NCBI GenBank assembly: GCA_017993025.1 | Contig: JAGONL010000042.1 | Span: forward strand, 1-6,882 | Reading direction: 5' to 3' | DNA from: Candidatus Saccharimonadota bacterium | GTDB taxonomy: Bacteria; Patescibacteriota; Saccharimonadia; Saccharimonadales; SZUA-47 | Length of the DNA: 6,882 bases | Shown here: positions 1-6,405 of the stretch, one piece after another | Layout of the letters: every line of letters begins with the position of its first letter | Position numbering within the stretch: the first letter of the stretch is position 1 | Translations under genes and position numbers: made by a program | The notes under the pieces: generated by a model | Database searches by the model: none | The model's input: the letters and a program-made list of their open reading frames with translations, nothing else | What the model was told of the DNA's origin: nothing

Positions 1-2767
1 TATCTATGTTATTAAGCAGTAACGACCGTGACTCGAACTTGTCAAAACCGCCAGTTTTGATAAGGCTTTCAACCGCTTTACGGCTAATAGTGTGCGAATT
101 TACTCTTTCAAAAAAATCTTCTAAAGACTTAAAAGCCCCTTTCTCTCGAGCTCTTAATAATTCTTCTACCGCACTTGTACCTACATTTTTAATGGCGTTT
201 AAACCAAACCTTATTTGATTTTTTTCAGGTACTACGGCAAATTCTAAATACGATTCAGAAACATCTGGTGGCAATACTTCTATGCCCATTGCATTGCATT
301 CGCTCATCTCTATCGTTAAACGGTCTATATCATCATAGTCGCTTGTCATAAGCGCGGCCATAAAAGCAGCTGGATAGTGAGCTTTTAGATACGCAGTTTG
401 GTATGCAACAAGACTATATGATGCCGAGTGGGCTTTTGGAAAAGCGTATGCGGCAAACGCTTCAAGCTGTTTCCAGAAAACTTCCATAGTGCCTCTATCG
501 GCACCAGAATTTTCGACTGCACCTGTTATAAATTTATCTTTAAACTTTGCCAGAACTTCAGGTATTTTTTTAGCCACTCCTTTTCTGAGCGAATCAGCTT
601 CGCCTCCTGTAAATCCGCACATTTCTTTGGCAATTTGCATAACTTGCTCTTGGTAAACGATAATGCCGTATGTATTTTCTAATGCTGAGCGCATAGCCTC
701 ATGCACAAATTCAACTTTTCTTTCACCATGCTTACGACCAATAAAATCTTCGATCCATTGCATCGGTCCTGGCCTATAAAGTGCGTTCATAGCTACTAAA
801 TCTTCAAATACAGTTGGTTTTAAATCTTTAAGATATCTTTGCATTCCTGCAGATTCAAACTGGAAAACCCCAATTGTGCTACCTGATTGGAAAAGTTCAA
901 AAGTTTTAGTATCATCCAGTGGTATATCAGCGATATTGATATCAATCTTATATACCTTTTTAATAATTCTAAGTGCATTATTGATAGTTGTTAGGTTAGA
1001 TAACCCTAGAAAATCCATTTTAAGCAACCCAAGTTCCTCAACTGGCCCCATCGAATACTGTGTAGCAACCACGCCTTTTTGGGCCTTTTCTAGAGGGACA
1101 AACTTAACAATGTCGTCCGGAGCAATAACAACGCCTGCAGCATGCACTCCGTGGCTTCTAATTGTGCCTTCAAGCTGAATAGCTAGGTCAAAAACTTTTT
1201 TTGCTACTTCATTATTTCTATATTCGTTTTTAAGTTCTAGATTATCTTTTAAAGAAACAGACAGTGGAATATGTCTACCTTGAACAGGTGGAGGAATCAT
1301 TTTTGCAAGCCTGTCAGAATCCCCATAAGGAACTTTTAGAACCCTAGCAACATCTCTTACGGCATTTCTAGCTGCCATTCGACCAAAAGTAACAATATTT
1401 GCAACCCTATTTTCTCCGTATTTATCAACACAATACTGAATTACTTCGTCTCTTCGCGTATCCTGAATGTCAATATCTATATCAGGCATACTAATACGAT
1501 CAGGATTAAGAAATCTTTCGAAAAGTAGGTCGTATGCAATAGGATCTAGTTCAGTTATTCTTAATGAATACGCAATTATCGAACCAGCCGCAGAGCCTCT
1601 ACCTGGACCAAACACAATTCCTTGTTTTTTACCCCAGTTCATAAAATCAGATATAATTAAAAAATAGCCGTTAAAACCCATCTGATCAACAATTTGAAGT
1701 TCGTATTCTACTCTAGTCAAAACATCCTCTGGCAAGATACCCTTTATCTCATCAAGGGACATTTTTAGAGCTTCTTCATATGTTTTTTCGCAAAAACGAG
1801 TTGATAAACCCCTAAACACAAGTTCGTCTAGATGTTGTTTTTCTGTTACACCTGCTGGCAGCGGAAATTTTGGTATTAGAATTTTGCCTAATTCAAGTTC
1901 TACGCTACATCTATCAGCAATAACTTTCGTGTTACTAACAGCGGAAGGAAGTAAATCTTGCCACCGTTTTATTACATCAACAGGGTCAGCTATATGCAAT
2001 TCAAATTCTTTTAAGCTCATCCTGTTTTCATCATCTATAAATGAACCAGTCTGCACACACAGAAGAATTTCGTGTGCCATTTGATCTTCGTGCTTTAAAT
2101 AATGTGCATCCATTGTAACAACGCACTCTATATCTAGCATTTTTGCTAGTTTTATAAGTTGCTTATTGACGGCATGTTGTTCTACCCAACCGTGCGGATG
2201 GTCAGGGTGCCCATGATCTTGAAGCTCGATATAATATCTATCTCCAAATATTTTTTTATACCATTTAGCAATTTCTACTGCTTTTTCAAATTGGTCTTGG
2301 CGCAAAGCATCACCAACTTCGCCACCTATACAGCCACTTAAGATTATTAAGCCTTCATTATATTTTTCTAATAATTCGTGGTCTATGCGTGGTTTATAAT
2401 AAAATCCTTCTAAGTTGGCGATAGTGCTCAGGCGCATTAGATTTTGGTATCCAACATTATTCATCGCTAAAATAATAAGATGGTAATTTGCTTTGTCTTT
2501 TGATGGTTCTTTTTCTTTGTGCGTTCTTGGGGCTACATATGTCTCTATACCAATAATCGGTTTTATACCTCGCGCATTGGCCTCTTTGTATAGCTCTATG
2601 GCTCCAGACATTGTTCCGTGATCTGTAATTGCTACTGCTTCCATACCAAGTTCTGCTACACGCTCTACCATTGGCACTACTTTTTGTAGACCATCAAGCA
2701 GACTATAGTGCGTGTGGTTATGCAAAGCCACAAAATCAGCAGGAACTAGTTCAACATCTTTACCCAT
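1..2767 (-). CDS. dnaE: DNA polymerase III subunit alpha (C-terminus cut by window edge)
   Basis: This is the catalytic subunit of the replicative DNA polymerase. About 922 residues are visible in one open frame with no internal stop. The family is usually 1,100-1,200 residues, so the C-terminal OB-fold and clamp/tau-binding part lies off the left edge. The N-terminal PHP domain (about 12-240) keeps its metal ligands: H16/H18 (HNHTHYSLLDG), D49/H50 (ITDHG), E75, H96, C146, H185 and D220/H222. This suggests a metal-bound PHP domain of the kind that can proofread, unlike the degenerate one in E. coli. The palm has GPGRGSAAGS (about 389-396), PDIDID with catalytic D429 and D431, and D585 in MDFLGL. 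Further hallmarks are HGVHAAGVV (about 540), FQFESAGM (about 633), YRPGPM (about 665), YQEQVMQIA (about 705) and the KAHSASYS block (about 775-800). Helix-hairpin-helix sequence starts near 850. The ATG at 2767 is chosen because a -10 box lies just before it and the PHP domain begins a few residues later. There is no Shine-Dalgarno site. Confidence 0.97.
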   Translation of the reverse strand, partial: MGKDVELVPADFVALHNHTHYSLLDGLQKVVPMVERVAELGMEAVAITDHGTMSGAIELYKEANARGIKPIIGIETYVAPRTHKEKEPSKDKANYHLIILAMNNVGYQNLMRLSTIANLEGFYYKPRIDHELLEKYNEGLIILSGCIGGEVGDALRQDQFEKAVEIAKWYKKIFGDRYYIELQDHGHPDHPHGWVEQHAVNKQLIKLAKMLDIECVVTMDAHYLKHEDQMAHEILLCVQTGSFIDDENRMSLKEFELHIADPVDVIKRWQDLLPSAVSNTKVIADRCSVELELGKILIPKFPLPAGVTEKQHLDELVFRGLSTRFCEKTYEEALKMSLDEIKGILPEDVLTRVEYELQIVDQMGFNGYFLIISDFMNWGKKQGIVFGPGRGSAAGSIIAYSLRITELDPIAYDLLFERFLNPDRISMPDIDIDIQDTRRDEVIQYCVDKYGENRVANIVTFGRMAARNAVRDVARVLKVPYGDSDRLAKMIPPPVQGRHIPLSVSLKDNLELKNEYRNNEVAKKVFDLAIQLEGTIRSHGVHAAGVVIAPDDIVKFVPLEKAQKGVVATQYSMGPVEELGLLKMDFLGLSNLTTINNALRIIKKVYKIDINIADIPLDDTKTFELFQSGSTIGVFQFESAGMQRYLKDLKPTVFEDLVAMNALYRPGPMQWIEDFIGRKHGERKVEFVHEAMRSALENTYGIIVYQEQVMQIAKEMCGFTGGEADSLRKGVAKKIPEVLAKFKDKFITGAVENSGADRGTMEVFWKQLEAFAAYAFPKAHSASYSLVAYQTAYLKAHYPAAFMAALMTSDYDDIDRLTIEMSECNAMGIEVLPPDVSESYLEFAVVPEKNQIRFGLNAIKNVGTSAVEELLRAREKGAFKSLEDFFERVNSHTISRKAVESLIKTGGFDKFESRSLLLNNID

Positions 2768-2775
2768 ATATATCT

Positions 2776-2781
2776 ATTATA
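2776..2781 (-). promoter_or_regulatory. -10 box of a probable leaderless dnaE promoter
   Basis: A perfect TATAAT on the minus strand ends 8 bases before the dnaE ATG, so transcription should start at or within a base or two of the start codon. No Shine-Dalgarno sequence lies between them. The -35 region at normal spacing (CATATA) is poor. The same arrangement precedes galU and the ytxG-like gene. Confidence 0.65.
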
Positions 2782-2825
2782 GCTCAGCGCCATAGATGTA
2801 TATGCAGAGTTTTTTGCTGTTTGTA

Positions 2826-3230
2826 TTATTTTTTTAGATATTCTTTTAACGCAGCTTTTGACTCTTGTGCTTTTTTGATTGCCGTTTGCAAATCTTTATC
2901 GTCGGAAGCACCTTCTTTAAAAGATTTTATTGCTATTTTAAGATTAGAAACAGTCTTTTTCCCGTCTTCTATGTGCTCTTTTGCTGATTGGCTTGTTTTG
3001 CCCTTCAAATCTTTTAGTTTAGCTTCAAGCTTTTGTATAAGCTCAGAAACTTCTTCATGTAGTTTTTCTGCTTCTTCTTTTGCTTTGTTTATCGTCTTAA
3101 CTGTTGCAACTTTAATATCTTTTCTTGTTTCTTTACCACTCTTAGGGGCAAATAAAATTCCTGCAACTACACCTGCTATAGCTCCAAAAACTGCTCCTAG
3201 TGCTAGTCCTTTTTTTTCTTGTTTATCCAT
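2826..3230 (-). CDS. YtxH-like membrane-anchored coiled-coil protein
   Basis: A 134-residue protein with a short charged head, one hydrophobic segment (about 8-28) and a long, charged, probably coiled-coil tail (about 35-134). The membrane segment has glycine at every fourth position (G8, G12, G16, G20, G24), a glycine zipper suited to packing helices together. It is followed by LFAPKSGKETR, the signature of the YtxH family (Gram-positive general-stress-type proteins of unknown biochemical role). The tail rich in K, E and A with no cysteine fits a cytoplasmic helix. The ATG lies 2 bases after the stop of the ytxG-like gene, and its Shine-Dalgarno site is inside that gene's last codons, so the two are almost certainly co-transcribed and translationally coupled. 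The family call is firm; the function is unknown. Confidence 0.85.
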   Translation of the reverse strand: MDKQEKKGLALGAVFGAIAGVVAGILFAPKSGKETRKDIKVATVKTINKAKEEAEKLHEEVSELIQKLEAKLKDLKGKTSQSAKEHIEDGKKTVSNLKIAIKSFKEGASDDKDLQTAIKKAQESKAALKEYLKK

Positions 3231-3232
3231 TA

Positions 3233-3478
3233 TTATTTTCTCCTTTTAAATGCTTTAAATATTTGCCCGATTGCTGAGCTGTAAGCTGTTGCCTTACCTA
3301 CGTTTTTAAGTTGCTCTGTAAGAGCCTCAACGTTTTCTACTGCTTGTTTAGCGGTATCGCTTGCTTCTTTTACTTTTTTTAAAACTTTCAATGCAAGCAC
3401 ACCAACAAAAATCCACACTATAATCGAAACTGATAATGCTATGCTTAAAATGATTACTAAAATGTCATAACTATCCAT
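3233..3478 (-). CDS. YtxG/DUF948-like small membrane protein
   Basis: An 81-residue protein with one strong N-terminal membrane helix (about 6-30), then an amphipathic stretch (about 31-62, KVLKKVKEASDTAKQAVENV) likely to form a coiled coil, and a basic end (FKAFKRRK). No catalytic motif is visible. The layout matches short DUF948/YtxG-type proteins, and its place directly before a YtxH-family gene repeats the ytxG-ytxH order of Bacillus subtilis, where both belong to a general-stress operon. The family call therefore rests partly on context, since sequence similarity in such low-complexity helices is weak. A plausible but unproven role is envelope or membrane organisation together with its neighbour. 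The ATG is supported by an extended -10 box 8 bases upstream; no Shine-Dalgarno site is present. Confidence 0.75.
   Translation of the reverse strand: MDSYDILVIILSIALSVSIIVWIFVGVLALKVLKKVKEASDTAKQAVENVEALTEQLKNVGKATAYSSAIGQIFKAFKRRK
3240..3247 (-). promoter_or_regulatory. Ribosome binding site of the ytxH-like gene
   Basis: AAAAGGAG on the minus strand ends 9 bases before the ATG at 3230. The AGGAGA core doubles as the last two arginine codons of the upstream ytxG-like gene, so the two reading frames share this sequence. It supports the chosen start. Confidence 0.8.
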
Positions 3479-3486
3479 ATAATCTA

Positions 3487-3495
3487 ATTATCTCA
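3487..3495 (-). promoter_or_regulatory. Extended -10 box of a probable leaderless ytxG-ytxH promoter
   Basis: TGAGATAAT on the minus strand is an extended -10 element (TG, one base, then GATAAT, one mismatch to TATAAT). It ends 8 bases before the ATG at 3478. A weak -35 match (TTTATA) sits 17 bases upstream at 3510-3515. It lies in the 41-base gap after galU and gives the ytxG-ytxH pair its own promoter. Confidence 0.6.
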
Positions 3496-3519
3496 TATTC
3501 TTCTAGTTTTATAAATGGC

Positions 3520-4392
3520 TCAGATTTTATCTTTTAGATATTGTCTGAATCTTTCACCATAGGATTCGTCGTTTAGTGCGATATCGACTAGTGTTTGCAA
3601 GTAAAGTTCTGGAGACCCGGTGTCGTGGTATTCGCCCTGGATTACTAGACCATATACATCTTCTTCACGAGAAAGCGCGTCTATAGCAGCAGCCATTTCT
3701 ACTTCTCCCCTAGGACTAACATTATCCATACTTAAATGTTTCATGATACTAGGAGCCAGAACATAACCACAAACACATGCCAGTCTTGATGGCGCATTTT
3801 CCGGGCCTGGTTTTTCATAGTAACCGTCAATTATATATAAACCATCTCCAAGATTTTCCTTTACTCCGACCACCCCGTATCTATTGGTATCTTCGTCAGA
3901 TATTTCTCTTAAACATACGACGGATTTACCTGTTTTTTCATATACGTCAAGTATTTGTTTAGCATACGAAACGTCGCCGGTGTAAAAATCGTCAGCAAAA
4001 AAGTACATAAATGGCTCATCACCTATCATATGTTCAGCGTTAATCACAGGAACTGCATTACCTTTTACATCACCTTTTTGTCTGATGTAAATAAAGTTAG
4101 CAAGTTCAGCAATTGCTTTTATTGTATCGGCTTCTTTATTTTTTCCCTTTAGTCGAAGATCTGCCTCAAACTCAACAGATCTATCGAAATGATCCTCAAT
4201 AGCTCTTTTAGTAGGCCCGGTAACAATAATTATGTCTTCAATTCCTGCCTGAACTGCGCTTTCAACAACCAGCTGAATAACTGGTCGGTCAATAATTGGT
4301 AACATTTCTTTGGGCATTGCTTTTGTCTGAGGCAAAAATCGTGTCCCCATGCCAGCTGCAGCAATTACAGCTTTTCGTACTTTTTTATTCAT
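3520..4392 (-). CDS. galU: GalU-like UTP-glucose-1-phosphate uridylyltransferase (nucleotidyltransferase)
   Basis: A 290-residue sugar-phosphate nucleotidyltransferase, the usual length for bacterial GalU. GalU makes UDP-glucose from UTP and glucose-1-phosphate in the cytoplasm, feeding glycan and glycolipid synthesis. The N-terminal Rossmann-like half is classical: the nucleotide-binding loop AAAGMGTRFLP (11-21), KAMPKEMLP (24-32), then GIEDIIIVTG (50-59) and KRAIEDHFD (62-70). D134/D135 in FADD stand where GalU has GDD, and EKP (193-195) is conserved. Several sugar-site motifs differ from textbook GalU: the GLGHA block reads VKGNAV (109-114), GGEIQLTDAI reads RGEVEMAAAI (228-237), and the VGDKLGY block near the C-terminus reads DTGSPELY (257-264), without the lysine. 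The family is sure; UDP-glucose as the product is likely but not proven. The gene starts 8 bases after gatB, yet has its own -10 box and no Shine-Dalgarno site. Confidence 0.88.
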   Translation of the reverse strand: MNKKVRKAVIAAAGMGTRFLPQTKAMPKEMLPIIDRPVIQLVVESAVQAGIEDIIIVTGPTKRAIEDHFDRSVEFEADLRLKGKNKEADTIKAIAELANFIYIRQKGDVKGNAVPVINAEHMIGDEPFMYFFADDFYTGDVSYAKQILDVYEKTGKSVVCLREISDEDTNRYGVVGVKENLGDGLYIIDGYYEKPGPENAPSRLACVCGYVLAPSIMKHLSMDNVSPRGEVEMAAAIDALSREEDVYGLVIQGEYHDTGSPELYLQTLVDIALNDESYGERFRQYLKDKI

Positions 4393-4399
4393 AGCTTAA

Positions 4400-4405
4400 A
4401 TTATA
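4400..4405 (-). promoter_or_regulatory. -10 box of a probable leaderless galU promoter, overlapping the gatB stop
   Basis: A perfect TATAAT on the minus strand ends 7 bases before the galU ATG. Its first five bases are the last valine codon's final bases and the TAA stop of gatB (4403-4401). No good -35 is visible and no Shine-Dalgarno site precedes galU, so a transcript starting at the ATG is the simplest reading. Confidence 0.6.
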
Positions 4406-5885
4406 CACCAAGCTTTGATTTTAGTATTTTTTGAATCTCGGCAGGGTTTGCTTTGCCAAGGCTAGCCTTCATAGCTTGCCCTACTAAGAATCCTATGGCC
4501 TTCATTTCACCATTTTTCACGTCTTCTACTGGTTTTGGATTTTCATTTATAACTTGATCTACTACCGTCTCCAGTTCACTGCTATTAGACATCTGTATAT
4601 AGCCTTTTGAATCTGCGTAAGAATCTACGCTTTCAGGTTGTTCGGAAGCAACAAGTAGCTCTTCTATTATGGTTTTTGCGCTGTTTGAACTAACTTTATT
4701 GCCTCCAACAAGCTCACCAACACCTTCAAATACAAATCTTCTTCTTTCAGAGTTGATAATAATTTCACTTCCTTCCGTATTGAGTCGTCTAAGAGGGACT
4801 TCAATATTTACGACCCAGTTTGCGTAAAGCTTTGATTTCTCTGGCGTATTAGATGTAATTAAACTCAAAAAGTCTGTACTGAACTCTACTTGAGATTCCA
4901 ACAAATTCTCGATCATTAGTCTGTCTATACCTAAAACTTTTAGTTTGCTACGCCATTCGTCAGGCATGATGCTAAGGTCTTTTTCGATTTCAAATAAATA
5001 AACATCATCAAGAACTATTGGCGGAATATCTGGGTCTGGGAAGTACCGATAATCATGAGCGTCTTCTTTACTTCTTTGAGAAACGGTCTTTTGCTTATCA
5101 TCCAACCAACCACGCGTTTCTTGAACAATCAGTTCACCTTTATCCAGCAGTTCAATTTGTCTTTTTATTTCGTACTCAACAGCACGCTCTACAGATTTAA
5201 AGCTGTTTAGATTTTTTGTTTCAGACCTTGTGCCTAAAGTTTCAAAATTCTTTGATACGCTAACATTTACATCAAATCGCATGTTTCCATGGTATAAATC
5301 TACATCGCTGACTCCAGAATATTTCATTCTTAGCCACAACTCTTTTGCGTATGCTTTTGCCTCCGTAGCGCTATGCATTTCTGGTTCTGAAACTATTTCC
5401 AAAAGCGGCGTACCGGCCCTATTTAAATCTACCAATGAATAGTCAGCACCGGCTGGATGGGTGGATTTGCCGGCATCTTCTTCCATATGCGCCCTAGTAA
5501 TGTTTACATTCTTTTGTGTGCCATCTTCGAGATAAATAGCAATGCTTCCACCTAAAATTATCGGCTCATCGAACTGACTTATTTGATAACCCTTTGGCAG
5601 GTCCGGGTAGAAATAATGTTTGCGGTCAAACTTAGAAAACTTTTGCGGTTTAGTGCCGAGAGCGTAGGCTGCTTTGGCTGACAATCTAACTGCCTCTTTA
5701 TTTAGTACTGGCAAAGCACCAGGCAAACCAAAACAGATATGATTAATCAATGTGTTAGGCTCCGCGCCTCGTGCTTCATTACTTACGCTAGAGAAAAGCT
5801 TGGTTTTAGTTTTCAACTGCACATGACACTCAATACCGATTGTCGGCAAATACCCATCCACAAGATACCCTTCGATATTTTTCAT
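4401..5885 (-). CDS. gatB: Asp-tRNA(Asn)/Glu-tRNA(Gln) amidotransferase subunit GatB
   Basis: GatB is the tRNA-binding and kinase subunit of GatCAB. It activates the misacylated Glu-tRNA(Gln) or Asp-tRNA(Asn) with ATP, and ammonia from GatA completes the amide. The 494-residue length is slightly above the usual 475-480. The cradle domain (about 14-300) has GIECHVQL (17-24), FGLPGALPVLN (52-62), HYFYPDLPKGYQISQ (90-104), RAHMEEDAGK (131-140), DLNRAGTPLLEIVSEP (153-168) and DYRYFPDPDIPP (278-289). The C-terminal helical and YqeY-like tail ends with GFLVGQAMKA and GKANP, as in the family. C20 replaces the more usual valine or isoleucine before H21. The start adds about a dozen residues before the conserved core, but a Shine-Dalgarno site 9 bases upstream supports it. 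The gene follows X after a 112-base repeat-bearing gap. Confidence 0.97.
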   Translation of the reverse strand: MKNIEGYLVDGYLPTIGIECHVQLKTKTKLFSSVSNEARGAEPNTLINHICFGLPGALPVLNKEAVRLSAKAAYALGTKPQKFSKFDRKHYFYPDLPKGYQISQFDEPIILGGSIAIYLEDGTQKNVNITRAHMEEDAGKSTHPAGADYSLVDLNRAGTPLLEIVSEPEMHSATEAKAYAKELWLRMKYSGVSDVDLYHGNMRFDVNVSVSKNFETLGTRSETKNLNSFKSVERAVEYEIKRQIELLDKGELIVQETRGWLDDKQKTVSQRSKEDAHDYRYFPDPDIPPIVLDDVYLFEIEKDLSIMPDEWRSKLKVLGIDRLMIENLLESQVEFSTDFLSLITSNTPEKSKLYANWVVNIEVPLRRLNTEGSEIIINSERRRFVFEGVGELVGGNKVSSNSAKTIIEELLVASEQPESVDSYADSKGYIQMSNSSELETVVDQVINENPKPVEDVKNGEMKAIGFLVGQAMKASLGKANPAEIQKILKSKLGV

Positions 5886-5894
5886 ACTTTTGAT

Positions 5895-5899
5895 TCCTC
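5895..5899 (-). promoter_or_regulatory. Ribosome binding site of gatB
   Basis: GAGGA on the minus strand lies 9 bases before the ATG at 5885. It decides the start in favour of the slightly extended N-terminus over any later in-frame codon. Confidence 0.75.
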
Positions 5900-5915
5900 G
5901 TGCTCATTTGATGAT

Positions 5916-5950
5916 CGTATTACGTAGTTCGTATTACGTAGTTCGGCCTT
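5916..5950. repeat. Heptamer-phased repeat block 1 (perfect 14-base tandem duplication)
   Basis: On the plus strand five heptamers start with CG at 5916, 5923, 5930, 5937 and 5944: CGTATTA, CGTAGTT, CGTATTA, CGTAGTT, CGGCCTT. The first four form two identical 14-base copies; the fifth keeps only the CG. The block lies in the gap between X and gatB, about 17 bases upstream of the gatB ribosome binding site. Confidence 0.85.
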
Positions 5951-5962
5951 GCAAGTACTAGC

Positions 5963-5997
5963 CGTTATACGTTCCACGTTATACGTTATGCGATTGT
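5963..5997. repeat. Heptamer-phased repeat block 2
   Basis: Five plus-strand heptamers begin with CG at 5963, 5970, 5977, 5984 and 5991: CGTTATA, CGTTCCA, CGTTATA, CGTTATG, CGATTGT. The first four again make an imperfect 14-base tandem pair sharing CGTTATACGTT. The last heptamer ends against the X stop codon. The block is out of phase with block 1, being separated from it by a 12-base linker (5951-5962). On the minus strand it contains two TATAAC hexamers, one mismatch from a -10 box, so it could also carry a promoter for gatB. Confidence 0.85.
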
Positions 5998-6405
5998 TCA
6001 TAGTGCCCCCAAATCTCTAAGCGACTGGCCAAAAGCAATTAAAGCTTCTTTCACTTCACTATCTTTTAGGTTAACGGCCCCGTCTTGCTTAATCTTGTTT
6101 GCTAATTTATGGGCATTCCAAATACCGTCATTGTTTGAAAATATCCCTCCAGCATTAACCATTCTCTCGCCAGTTGTTTTTCCGTTAATTCTCTTTTTTG
6201 TTAAAACTTCATTTAGTAACATGTCAGCGTGGACTATGGCGTGTGACCAATCGTCAGAATTTGCACAAAGTTTTTGTATGTCACACCATTTTCTTACATA
6301 ATGATGAGATTTTATACGTTTCGGAAGTTTGCGTGAAATGACAATAATTAAGGTTAAAGTAATTATTCCGGCACCAAAAAGAGCAATGATTTTTTCTGGG
6401 CTCAT
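5998..6405 (-). CDS. Membrane-anchored protein X, degenerate HEPN-like helical domain
   Basis: A 135-residue protein between gatA and gatB. It begins with a membrane helix (about 6-24) followed by a basic patch (RKLPKRIK, 25-32), which predicts the C-terminal part faces the cytoplasm. The soluble part resembles a helical family I recall from CPR genomes with the pattern W-x2-A-I-x2-A-D-x-L-L, then G-x2-M-x-E-R or similar, then W-x-A-H-K-x-R-N-x3-H. Here W53-AI-AD61-LL, G79-ERM and W96-NAHKLAN103 are present. The R-N-x(3)-H core, however, reads A-N-K-I-K-Q (102-107), so the arginine and histidine of a HEPN-type motif are missing. The ATG overlaps the gatA TGA in an ATGA junction, and a strong GGAGG precedes it, so it is co-translated with gatA. 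Its function is unknown; the family call is from memory and moderate. Confidence 0.85.
   Translation of the reverse strand: MSPEKIIALFGAGIITLTLIIVISRKLPKRIKSHHYVRKWCDIQKLCANSDDWSHAIVHADMLLNEVLTKKRINGKTTGERMVNAGGIFSNNDGIWNAHKLANKIKQDGAVNLKDSEVKEALIAFGQSLRDLGAL

Noticed and set aside
1..2767. Frameshift or pseudogene in dnaE, given no single annotated start-to-stop frame
   Set aside because: The minus-strand frame reads continuously from 2767 to the left edge with all motifs in order; the gene is simply cut by the window.
2768..2825. Rho-independent terminator between the ytxH-like gene and dnaE
   Set aside because: Only a four-base stem (CATA/TATG) is visible, with no GC-rich hairpin followed by a T run on the minus strand.
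2629..3249. A 206-codon open frame on the plus strand
   Set aside because: It lies opposite the ytxH-like gene and the start of dnaE, both of which have clear family signatures and initiation signals. Its protein is cysteine- and serine-rich with no recognisable domain, as expected of an antisense shadow.
5945..5963. Hairpin or operator in the linker between the two heptamer blocks
   Set aside because: It has a short palindrome (CTTGCAAG) and outer GGC/GCC triplets, but the stem is too short and the palindrome has no loop, so I cannot support a structure.
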